7,318 nucleotides of DNA from an uncultured Candidatus Melainabacteria bacterium (GTDB taxonomy: Bacteria > Cyanobacteriota > Vampirovibrionia > Gastranaerophilales > Gastranaerophilaceae): positions 1 to 7,318 of the forward strand of contig CAKUZB010000019.1 in the NCBI GenBank assembly GCA_934717745.1, in the 5' to 3' direction. The notes beneath the pieces are model-generated. The model was not told the DNA's origin. It did no database searches and saw only the letters and a list, made by a program, of their open reading frames with translations. Below, piece by piece: positions 1-5,913 of the stretch. Made by a program: the position numbers and the translations under genes. Positions within the stretch are counted from its first letter, which is position 1. Every line of letters starts with the position of its first letter.

Positions 1-1
1 G

Positions 2-14
2 TCAAATCGAATTT
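2..14. repeat. 13-nt direct repeat, left copy
   Basis: TCAAATCGAATTT here recurs exactly at 1381-1393, so the two copies bracket the YhcG-type gene and its 3' hairpins. This could mark duplicated ends of an inserted module, or simply two copies of a dispersed repeat. The sequence left of position 1 is not visible. Confidence 0.4.
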
Positions 15-27
15 TTCAAAAATGCTC

Positions 28-48
28 AAAAACCGCATAAGAATGCGG
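28..48 (-). terminator. Intrinsic terminator, minus strand
   Basis: CCGCAT (33-38) and ATGCGG (43-48) form a 6-bp stem with a 4-nt loop. Read on the minus strand, the stem is followed by TTTTT (complement of 28-32). It lies downstream of the YhcG-type gene and is the first convincing minus-strand terminator after it, so it probably ends that transcript. Its right arm (ATGCGG) overlaps the outer arm of the larger hairpin at 45-77, so the two structures cannot form together. Confidence 0.6.
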
Positions 49-109
49 TCAAAACAGATTGCATCTATTTTGACCGCGAATTCTGGCTTTCACGTTCATA
101 ATAGATGCA
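45..109 (-). repeat. Structured hairpin repeat, copy 1
   Basis: A 14-bp stem with one C-A mismatch is formed by 45-58 and 64-77, around a 5-nt loop. The loop plus the 3' arm (TGCATCTATT, 60-69) is also perfectly complementary to AATAGATGCA at 100-109, which gives an alternative 10-bp pairing. The same architecture recurs at 1640-1703. The copies differ by paired substitutions in the stem (46/76 C-G against T-A; 51/71 A-T against G-C), so base pairing seems to be conserved. A one-base length difference between stem and second arm breaks any common reading frame, which argues against a small protein. The orientation is given as minus because T-rich tracts follow the stem on that strand in both copies. 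It could be an interspersed intergenic repeat, a miniature element or a regulatory RNA. Confidence 0.6.
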
Positions 110-144
110 GGTGTTTTTCACCCTTTTGCCAGACACTGTCTGGC
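110..144. repeat. Two small palindromes
   Basis: GGTG/CACC with a T5 loop spans 110-122. It is followed by the 17-nt perfect palindrome GCCAGACA-C-TGTCTGGC at 128-144, which is flanked on both sides by TTTTGC-type sequence. A diverged copy of the second palindrome (13 of 17 positions alike) lies at 1394-1410, upstream of the nuclease gene. It could be a weak plus-strand terminator or a protein-binding site; no function is evident. Confidence 0.5.
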
Positions 145-245
145 TTTTGCACTTTTCAATCAACTATCCTCACATTTCGATTCTTTAATTTCCTCGAATT
201 CGATGGAATTTGAATTATGCGGTTGTAACTATAACTTGTTAAATG

Positions 246-283
246 ACCCGACGTGGTCCGCATCGTTGAGAGGCGTGTCGGGT
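246..283. repeat. Hairpin with 7-bp stem and 24-nt loop
   Basis: ACCCGAC (246-252) pairs perfectly with GTCGGGT (277-283) around a relatively GC-rich 24-nt loop that stands out from the AT-rich surroundings. No T-tract follows on either strand, so this is not a normal terminator. CCGCAT in the loop (258-263) is complementary to ATGCGG at 217-222 just outside the stem, which would allow a pseudoknot-like pairing. ATAAC and GTTAT also flank the hairpin. It lies just after the stop codon of the YhcG-type gene. Confidence 0.45.
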
Positions 284-324
284 TCTGTTATCACTATTAT
301 ACACTGCTTTTTTATTTCAGTCAA

Positions 325-1350
325 TTACAACTCTGATATCTTTTTGAATTCATCAAGATTTAATTCCTTTTTGAACTCTTCTTCTGTCGGCATATAGAGT
401 TTATACTTTGAAGCATATATTTGATTATTCTCTTCTGCCAATGTATATTTTACTACTGCATCACTCTTATCTGCACAAAGCACAATACCAATCGGAGGAT
501 TATCTCCTTCGTTCATCAATTCTCTTGTATAGTAATTTACATACATCTGCATCTGCCCTAAGTCCTGATGAGACAAATCTCCAATTTTTAAATCTATCAA
601 CACGAAACATTTTAAGATGTAGTTATAGAATACAAGGTCAATGTAGAAGTGTCTGTCATCAAATGTTATATGCTTTTGTCTCGCTACAAACGAGAATCCT
701 CTTCCTAACTCAAGCAAGAATTTTTGCAAATGGTCTATTACTGCCTGTTCAAGCTCTTTTTCATAAAAATGAGGATTCTGCTCTAAATCCAAAAACTCTA
801 ACACATACGGATCACGGATTATTTTTTCGTATTCCGGTCTTGGTTCAAGAGTCTGGATTTCTTCGCTTACAGATTTCTTGTCTTGACTCGAAAGCAATCT
901 CTCATAGAAAAACGAGTTGATTTGTCTTTCAAGTTGTCGCACACTCCAACCAGATTTTACACATTCTTCTGCATAGAAGTTTCTTCTCGTTTCATCATCA
1001 ATCTTTATTAAATGTAAATAATGTGACCATCCTAATCCGCTCAACAGTGTTGAGCGAATTGGAAATGCCATATAAAACTGGCGCATTCTTCTTAAATTCT
1101 GAACCGAGAAACCTTTTCCAAATTCATCTGTAAGTTTAGATGAAAGATATTGCAACAGGTTCTTTCCATATTCTGCTCTGTCATTTTCGCCACAAGCCTT
1201 GTATATCTGTTCACCTATTTCCCAATAAGCCTGAACCATTGAATTATTAACTGCCGCATATACTTTCCGTTGCGCATTAATTACACTATTTCTCGCAGCT
1301 TCGTATGCATTTTCTTGAACGAGATTTTGATTTACCATAATTCCATCCAT
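325..1350 (-). CDS. YhcG/DUF1016-type PD-(D/E)XK nuclease
   Basis: A 341-residue cytoplasmic protein of the YhcG/DUF1016 family, whose members combine an N-terminal helical domain with a C-terminal PD-(D/E)XK nuclease fold. Residues about 15-165 carry the N-terminal domain, including the typical AYWEIGEQI segment and GWSHYLHL (107-114). The nuclease lies at about 190-335. D238 in FYIDLVFYN and the D-x-K of VLIDLKIG (D253, K255) are the expected catalytic residues; LIDLK in place of the commoner ELK is, from memory, also seen in the family. HQDLGQMQMYVNYY (261-274) and NPPIGIVLC follow, as in full-length relatives, so the gene looks intact. The start at 1350 is supported by AAGGTG at 1359-1364 with an 8-nt gap; M5 is an alternative. 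It has its own promoter (1454-1482). Family members often sit in restriction-modification or defence islands, and the nuclease operon nearby fits. The exact substrate is unknown. Confidence 0.92.
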   Translation of the reverse strand: MDGIMVNQNLVQENAYEAARNSVINAQRKVYAAVNNSMVQAYWEIGEQIYKACGENDRAEYGKNLLQYLSSKLTDEFGKGFSVQNLRRMRQFYMAFPIRSTLLSGLGWSHYLHLIKIDDETRRNFYAEECVKSGWSVRQLERQINSFFYERLLSSQDKKSVSEEIQTLEPRPEYEKIIRDPYVLEFLDLEQNPHFYEKELEQAVIDHLQKFLLELGRGFSFVARQKHITFDDRHFYIDLVFYNYILKCFVLIDLKIGDLSHQDLGQMQMYVNYYTRELMNEGDNPPIGIVLCADKSDAVVKYTLAEENNQIYASKYKLYMPTEEEFKKELNLDEFKKISEL

Positions 1351-1380
1351 ATCTCTTACACCTTACTTTCCTATATCCAC

Positions 1381-1393
1381 TCAAATCGAATTT
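1381..1393. repeat. 13-nt direct repeat, right copy
   Basis: Exact copy of 2-14, in the same orientation. It lies in the transcribed leader of the YhcG-type gene, directly beside the diverged palindrome at 1394-1410. Confidence 0.4.
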
Positions 1394-1410
1394 ACCAGTC
1401 GGTGTCTGGC
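1394..1410. repeat. Diverged palindrome in the nuclease-gene leader
   Basis: CCAG (1395-1398) and CTGG (1406-1409) flank a 7-nt centre. The block matches the palindrome at 128-144 at 13 of 17 positions, including TGTCTGGC. It is directly preceded by TCAAATCGAATTT (1381-1393), an exact 13-nt direct repeat of positions 2-14. It lies between promoter and start codon, so it will be in the 5' leader of the YhcG-type mRNA. On the minus strand, AAATTCGA occurs on both sides of the palindrome, which could form an operator-like arrangement. Confidence 0.4.
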
Positions 1411-1453
1411 ATATGTATTTCGAATTTAAACTATACACAATTCATCATTAAAT

Positions 1454-1482
1454 ATTATAACATATAGTTTTTAAAATTACAA
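1454..1482 (-). promoter_or_regulatory. Sigma-A-like promoter of the YhcG-type gene
   Basis: On the minus strand a TTGTAA -35 box (1477-1482) is separated by exactly 17 bp from a perfect TATAAT -10 box (1454-1459). Transcription should begin near 1446, which gives a leader of about 95 nt. That leader contains the palindrome and the direct repeat at 1381-1410. Confidence 0.65.
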
Positions 1483-1633
1483 TTTGTATTCTGCACAAAA
1501 CAAAATTTTATTTTTACCATATACCGCTTGTAATACTGACGGTGACCCTTTAGACATCACAGCAAGGAAAAGGAGATGGAAATACGATACCTATAAAGTC
1601 GCTTAATGTTCAACCAGCAAGACAAAAAGACGC
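1483..1633. other. Gene-free spacer
   Basis: No credible gene on either strand. A 26-codon minus-strand frame beginning at 1557 has no ribosome binding site. An AAGGAG on the plus strand near 1571 is followed only by a six-codon frame. It could be decayed coding sequence, but no family is recognisable. Confidence 0.4.
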
Positions 1634-1672
1634 AAAAAAGTGGTCGAAATAGACTGCATCTATTTCGACCAC
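1634..1672 (-). terminator. Strong terminator-like hairpin, part of repeat copy 2
   Basis: GTGGTCGAAATAGA (1640-1653) and TCTATTTCGACCAC (1659-1672) form a perfect 14-bp stem with a 5-nt loop. On the minus strand it is followed directly by TTTTTT (complement of 1634-1639). This has the form of an efficient intrinsic terminator reading leftward. It would stop any read-through from the defence operon before the YhcG promoter. Confidence 0.6.
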
Positions 1673-1703
1673 GACTTTGGCTTTCACGTTCATTATAGAT
1701 GCA
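1640..1703 (-). repeat. Structured hairpin repeat, copy 2
   Basis: Second copy of the element at 45-109. It has a perfect 14-bp stem, followed by a shared GGCTTTCACGTTCAT block and then ATAGATGCA (1695-1703), which is complementary to TGCATCTAT (1655-1663) in the loop and 3' arm. Stem differences from copy 1 are compensatory at two base pairs, and the C-A mismatch of copy 1 is a T-A pair here. Sequences outside the element do not match those around copy 1. Confidence 0.6.
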
Positions 1704-2198
1704 TGTGATTTTAGTAAAATATCTCTCTTCGTTCGAAACAAAATATCCTAAATATTATTTATTCTCTGATATACCGCTAATCAAAACTCACCATAGGTAT
1801 GTTTTGATTTTAGCATTAATCATGTATTTAACTGGTGTGGATAATTTAACTATACTTGTTCGTTTTGACTTGTATCAGCTAATATACATAAAATATATAC
1901 CAGTTAATTTTATAAAAATCATGATATTTGTTTTTTTATTCTTCTTTTCTATGAGATTATGTACAGCAACATTAGCTATAGAACAATGCTACTTAATTAA
2001 AATATTTATATTTGTTATTGTAAACTAAATAAACCAGAAACTAATTACTACTATTATTTATGTCAAAATATTTAAATTGAACAACATAGTTTGTTAGGAA
2101 CTTTTTGCACAAAAAATTTCAAAGTCTAACATAAATTTTCACTTTGCTGTCGCAATAATATTTTTTTAACGATGGATAAAGCCTTTATTTTTGCCATC
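1704..2198. other. AT-rich gene-free stretch
   Basis: No convincing gene. A plus-strand frame of 109 codons (1699-2028) lacks a ribosome binding site, starts inside the hairpin repeat and encodes AT-driven hydrophobic sequence. An imperfect inverted repeat with TGTTAG/CTAACA outer arms and T5/A5 inner arms lies at 2092-2131. A further hairpin, GATGG with nested ATAAAG/CTTTAT and closing CCATC, lies at 2171-2198 just beyond the defence-operon terminator. Nothing else is recognised. Confidence 0.5.
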
Positions 2199-2254
2199 AA
2201 AAAACAGACATCTCTCAATATGAACATGCATAGTTCAACTTGTGGTGTCTGTTT
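2199..2254 (-). terminator. Intrinsic terminator of the defence operon
   Basis: AAACAGACA (2202-2210) and TGTCTGTTT (2246-2254) form a 9-bp base, with an inner TGAAC/GTTCA stem in the intervening sequence. On the minus strand the structure ends in a run of six T (complement of 2199-2204). It begins 13 nt after the stop codon of the dual-nuclease gene, so it closes that transcription unit cleanly. Confidence 0.75.
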
Positions 2255-2266
2255 AATAGCTCAATA

Positions 2267-3847
2267 TTACTTGCTTATACCCATCAAGAACTCTTCTAGT
2301 TTGTCTAAAAGGTAATCAGCAGCTCTATCACTTTTTAATTTCAGCATTTCAATCAAGTCATTATCAGTAATATTAAAAATCAATTTACCATGCTCTTTCA
2401 AGCAACCTTCAGCTGCAAACTTGGCTGATTTTGAAAAGCCTTTACGTGATACAATAATTGCAACATTTCTTAATGCAGCATCAAATAAATACTTCTCTGT
2501 AATGTAGATTAAATTTTGGTCAATTTCTTTAGAATAATTTTTAAATTCAAAAACAACAAAGTGAGAGTTATAATGTTCTACTATCATTTGCCATAACGGG
2601 TGCATGCTTTTCTCGTTATCTTGATTTATTTTCAATGCACCAATCAAATCCATTCTAAAGTGCTCATCTTTAGTTTTATATTGATTCCTCAATTTATTAA
2701 AGTAATTGGCTTCAAAAAGTGTTCGTAATATTTTTTCACAACTTTCTTCATATTCTACTGCAAACTTTTTACCCGGTTTACATTCAATTAATTTCTGAAT
2801 AAGATCACTAGTTTCGTCAGCTTCTTTTTCAGCTTCTTGTATATGTTGATCTTCTTTAGAAACCAAAAACATTCGAGCCTCTTCAGCTTCCAAGGAAGGC
2901 TGCCCTTCAATATAATCAATCGGAAAATATGTAATTTGAGTTAATTGCTTAAGTAAAGCCTGATTGTTCTTACAGTAAAAAACCAAATTTTCCATATCCC
3001 AAACAACGATTCTATATCTTTTATAAATTTCATCTTTTTGGAATGTTGGTACCTTGCTTAAAACTACTAACAAAACTATTTCTTGTTGCGGAATATTTTG
3101 TTTCATTTTCCGCATTACGATTTCATTTAGCAATGAATTGGCTGCCGAGGGAGAAACAACCTGACTTTTATAAATTTTACACTCAACCCAAATTTTCTGA
3201 TTGGATTTGCTTACAAACAAATCCCTAATACTATTTTGCTCGCTAATATTAGATTCAATCTGAACATATCCAAATTGTTCTAGCAATTGCTTGCTAAACA
3301 CTTCAGCCGCAATTCCAAAAGCTCGTGCATCCATTGCGGGAGTAATAACCCCGTCTTTAACGGCATCCTTATAACTATAAGAAAATACAACTTCTTTAGG
3401 TGTAAAAAGTCTACGCATATTTTCTATATGGCATTTAGGAAAAGCAATAACTATTTTTTCCTTACAAGCAAGTATTTCATAAATTCTTTCAGACACAATA
3501 GTATCATAAAAAACCACAAACTGATATTTGTTAAAGTTTTGGCCTGAGTTTCGAAGTACTCTTTGTTCGGTTGTTACTAAAATCCTATATTCATCAATTC
3601 CTTTAAAGATTTCATTTTCAGAAATAATATGTTGTTCTACATACTTCTTTATTTCCATCCTATCAGTAACAACAAGTATATTCTTGCTATTTATACTACT
3701 AAGAAATTCTAACGTTTTCGTTAAAACGATACTCTTTCCGCTCCCGGTTACCATCTCTACAACTATATGTTTCTGATGGCGATTCAAAGCCTCTTTAATA
3801 GAGTCTATAGCTTCAGTTTGATATGATCGTAATTTAATCTCTCGCAT
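2267..3847 (-). CDS. HsdR-like half-helicase fused to two PD-(D/E)XK-like nuclease domains
   Basis: A 526-residue protein; no named gene recognised. The start at 3847 is chosen because GAGGTG (3853-3858) lies 5 nt upstream; an upstream ATG at 3883 has no such site. Residues 1-175 resemble the first RecA-like domain of SF2/HsdR motors: LRSYQTEAI (6-14), Walker A TGSGKS (34-39), NILVVTDRMEIKKYV (57-70), YRILVTTEQRVL, and the HsdR-like SYSYKDAVKDGVITPA (156-171). The expected DEAH box is replaced by VVFYDTIV (111-118), and motif III reads IAFP. No second RecA domain follows. Residues about 185-290 look like a nuclease fold, with D209 in IRDLFV and E222-x-K224 in WVECK. After a charged linker (about 318-350), residues 360-500 form a second one, with D400 in FRMDLIG and E434-x-K436 in VVFEFKNY. 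It is second in an operon with the OLD nuclease, 63 nt apart. Probable role: DNA-targeting effector or partner of the OLD protein. Helicase activity is doubtful. Confidence 0.75.
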   Translation of the reverse strand: MREIKLRSYQTEAIDSIKEALNRHQKHIVVEMVTGSGKSIVLTKTLEFLSSINSKNILVVTDRMEIKKYVEQHIISENEIFKGIDEYRILVTTEQRVLRNSGQNFNKYQFVVFYDTIVSERIYEILACKEKIVIAFPKCHIENMRRLFTPKEVVFSYSYKDAVKDGVITPAMDARAFGIAAEVFSKQLLEQFGYVQIESNISEQNSIRDLFVSKSNQKIWVECKIYKSQVVSPSAANSLLNEIVMRKMKQNIPQQEIVLLVVLSKVPTFQKDEIYKRYRIVVWDMENLVFYCKNNQALLKQLTQITYFPIDYIEGQPSLEAEEARMFLVSKEDQHIQEAEKEADETSDLIQKLIECKPGKKFAVEYEESCEKILRTLFEANYFNKLRNQYKTKDEHFRMDLIGALKINQDNEKSMHPLWQMIVEHYNSHFVVFEFKNYSKEIDQNLIYITEKYLFDAALRNVAIIVSRKGFSKSAKFAAEGCLKEHGKLIFNITDNDLIEMLKLKSDRAADYLLDKLEEFLMGISK

Positions 3848-3910
3848 AGGAACACCTCGCTTTTTTGCTGTAAAAGATTGCATTATTCTTGACTAGTCCA
3901 ATTCAAATTT

Positions 3911-5761
3911 TCAAGCATCAATATCAAAAACTTTTTGCAATAAATTCCTCCAACCTTCGGAAATGCTCTCCCAATTATCTCCCCAATTAGTTTCAGTAAA
4001 TTTATATGCATAAAATGGCTTGTCATTACTTGGTTGTTTATAACCTAATAATTCTTCTATACACCCTTCTACTTCATAATATCTATCCGAATCATCAATC
4101 GCACTAATAATAGCTGCATTATACTTTTCCGCATTTTCTTTTCCGTTATCTTTATCAAATATGACTTTTACATTTAAGTTTAACGCCTTAAAATATTTTA
4201 TCAATGATATTATAGGTGGCTTACCACGTGCCCTTATAAAATTCCAATTTGCTTTTATCTCATTTACTCTATCCTTGTCCATTCTCTTAAGTGCCTCAAT
4301 TAATAGTAGATATTCTGTATCTCCTTCTACAATTAAAACATTGTTTGCAAAAAACACTTTTGTAACTTCATCATCAAAACGCATTAACATTTTAACATAT
4401 GTTTTATCATCATCATCTGTTAATTCGTGTAATGCCTTTGTTATATTAAAGGCTTTTGAAGATACATATTCTGTAGGGTATTCTAGACCATCTATTATTT
4501 TTTTCGTTTTTTGTAAAGTTAAGTTATTAAGTATCTGCGACGGCTTTTGCGACAAATCAATCATATATGTAGAATGAGTTGTACATACAATTTGATTTTG
4601 TGATTCTTCTGCTAGTGAATATATAGTCTCTCTCATTTTTTGAGCAGCCGAAGGATGTAGATACAACTCTGGCTCTTCAAAGCCAATAAGTAAAGGTCTA
4701 ACATATTCACCTTTATGTATTTTTTTCAAGTCTCTTGTATTTTTATATCTTAAAAGTGCAAAAACCACCGACCTTATTACACCAGTTCCTTGAAACTGTA
4801 CTGGTGTTCTAACATTACTATGTATTTCTATATTAAAATCAGGCTGAATTGCTTTATTGGGATCATTCAAATTAGTTGTCGCATGTATTTTGGTAGAAGG
4901 AAATATATCGGAGATTATGCCATCAATTTCTTTAACCATCTTTCCTATCTCTGTAGTTTCATCAGAAGCGTTTAATTCTCCAGATAATAAGTCTAGATAA
5001 TGCTGAGCTTGCTTAAAATTTTCAGATTCGTTCCTTACTTCCTGAAATAATTCATTTAGTGTCTCAATAAAAGCACCTTTTTTGCCGTCCAACTCATCAG
5101 TAGCATGTTGGGCTGGTATCAATATATATTTGGGCAATTTCGATAAAACATTGCCAGGAATTCCTCCCGGATTTGTAACCCACTCTTGTTTTTCATCGTT
5201 ATAAGAATATAGATCTTCAATTTCTTTAATTTTGTTGTCTTGTGAGGTAGATACTTTTTTGTTAACATCAACAGACTGTAGTTCAGGAATAAAGCTAAAG
5301 ATATCTAAACCATTATTTATATATTCTTGTATGGTTTTGCAGTTTTTATACTCTTCTTTTAGTATCCTCTCTGACTGTAGCATTTGTATTTCAACATCTT
5401 TATTGATTTCGTAAGTTTTCTTGTATTTAAGCCCATATCCTGTATCGGATCCACCTGTAGATTCATATCTAAATAATCTACCTTTAAAACCACGCCACGT
5501 TGTTGCTTCTTGTGGTACGTTACGAAATTCAGCCTCAAGAATTACTTTGCCGGCAATTCGCTTGTTTACACCATTTTCAATAACCGAAAAATAATCATTT
5601 TCTTCAAGTCGTTTTTTATCACTAAGCAAATATTCTATAGCTTTTAAAACCGAACTCTTGCCAACATTGTTTACACCAATTAAAAAAGTAGCTTCATCAA
5701 AATATATTGTAGCATTTTCTATTCTTCTAAAACCATCTATTTTCAAACTATATAATTTCAT
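3911..5761 (-). CDS. OLD-family ATPase/TOPRIM nuclease (GajA-like architecture)
   Basis: A 616-residue protein with the layout of OLD-family (overcoming lysogenization defect) nucleases: an ABC-type ATPase domain followed by a TOPRIM nuclease domain. The start at 5761 is set by AAGGAGG (5767-5773) 5 nt upstream; an ATG at 5788 is in frame but lacks such a site. Seen in order: the IDGFRRIENATIYF opening typical of SMC/RecF-like ATPases, Walker A GVNNVGKS (29-36), a helical insert (about 120-300), a signature-like region FQGTGVIR (323-330), Walker B LLIGFEEPELYLHP (357-370) with E362/E363, and the switch histidine in TTHS (H396). The TOPRIM domain starts at VLIVEGDTE (475-483, E479), with ARGKPPI (511-517) and IFDKDNG (534-540, D536 and D538) supplying metal ligands. 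All key residues are present, so it looks active. In the family such proteins nick or degrade DNA under nucleotide control, and GajA of Gabija is the best-known defence example. Here the partner gene differs from GajB. Confidence 0.9.
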   Translation of the reverse strand: MKLYSLKIDGFRRIENATIYFDEATFLIGVNNVGKSSVLKAIEYLLSDKKRLEENDYFSVIENGVNKRIAGKVILEAEFRNVPQEATTWRGFKGRLFRYESTGGSDTGYGLKYKKTYEINKDVEIQMLQSERILKEEYKNCKTIQEYINNGLDIFSFIPELQSVDVNKKVSTSQDNKIKEIEDLYSYNDEKQEWVTNPGGIPGNVLSKLPKYILIPAQHATDELDGKKGAFIETLNELFQEVRNESENFKQAQHYLDLLSGELNASDETTEIGKMVKEIDGIISDIFPSTKIHATTNLNDPNKAIQPDFNIEIHSNVRTPVQFQGTGVIRSVVFALLRYKNTRDLKKIHKGEYVRPLLIGFEEPELYLHPSAAQKMRETIYSLAEESQNQIVCTTHSTYMIDLSQKPSQILNNLTLQKTKKIIDGLEYPTEYVSSKAFNITKALHELTDDDDKTYVKMLMRFDDEVTKVFFANNVLIVEGDTEYLLLIEALKRMDKDRVNEIKANWNFIRARGKPPIISLIKYFKALNLNVKVIFDKDNGKENAEKYNAAIISAIDDSDRYYEVEGCIEELLGYKQPSNDKPFYAYKFTETNWGDNWESISEGWRNLLQKVFDIDA

Positions 5762-5815
5762 AAAGCCCTCCTTAGCAAACGCAACCATATACTTAATTAC
5801 ATACTTATAGATAAT

Positions 5816-5844
5816 ATTATATCACCTTTCATCAAAAAATTCAA
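5816..5844 (-). promoter_or_regulatory. Sigma-A-like promoter of the OLD/dual-nuclease operon
   Basis: On the minus strand TTGAAT (5839-5844) and a perfect TATAAT (5816-5821) are separated by exactly 17 bp. Predicted start of transcription is near 5809, about 48 nt before the OLD start codon. No operator or leader hairpin is obvious, so basal constitutive expression is likely. The -35 box lies only 11 bp from the inferred left end of the IS element (5856). Confidence 0.75.
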
Positions 5845-5849
5845 TATTT

Positions 5850-5878
5850 TTGCCTATTTTGTCAATTTATGATACAAT
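5850..5878 (+). promoter_or_regulatory. Transposase promoter with extended -10
   Basis: TGATACAAT (5870-5878) is an extended -10 box. A poor -35 match, TTGCCT (5850-5855), lies 17 bp upstream, but it would fall outside the inferred IS boundary at 5856. The extended -10 may be enough by itself. It fires back to back with the defence-operon promoter. Confidence 0.5.
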
Positions 5879-5913
5879 AGAAACCATTTTAAATTTAAGG
5901 AGGTTCCTTTCAT

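Noticed and set aside
65..104. Conserved small peptide beginning MNVKA encoded on the minus strand in both repeat copies
   Set aside because: The frames diverge after five residues through a one-base indel, while base pairing is preserved; no ribosome binding site.
408..920. 170-codon plus-strand frame
   Set aside because: Lies wholly antisense to the YhcG-type gene, which has clear family motifs and a promoter; composition shows no protein-like pattern.
45..1703. CRISPR array or retron RNA from the repeated hairpins
   Set aside because: Only two diverged copies about 1.6 kb apart, with no regular spacers, no cas genes and no reverse transcriptase.
1699..2028. 109-codon plus-strand frame with hydrophobic content
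   Set aside because: No ribosome binding site, starts inside the hairpin repeat, and its Phe/Ile/Tyr-rich content is what AT-rich non-coding DNA gives; no domain recognised.
2267..3883. Complete type I restriction HsdR subunit
   Set aside because: The protein is about half the usual HsdR length, has no RecA2 domain or DEAH box, places its nuclease domains after the motor part, and no hsdM or hsdS is present.
4161..4577. 138-codon plus-strand frame
   Set aside because: Antisense shadow of the TOPRIM and Walker B part of the OLD gene; no ribosome binding site.
2267..5761. Canonical Gabija system
   Set aside because: The OLD protein fits GajA-like architecture, but the partner is HsdR-like with nuclease domains and lacks the UvrD-type motifs of GajB.
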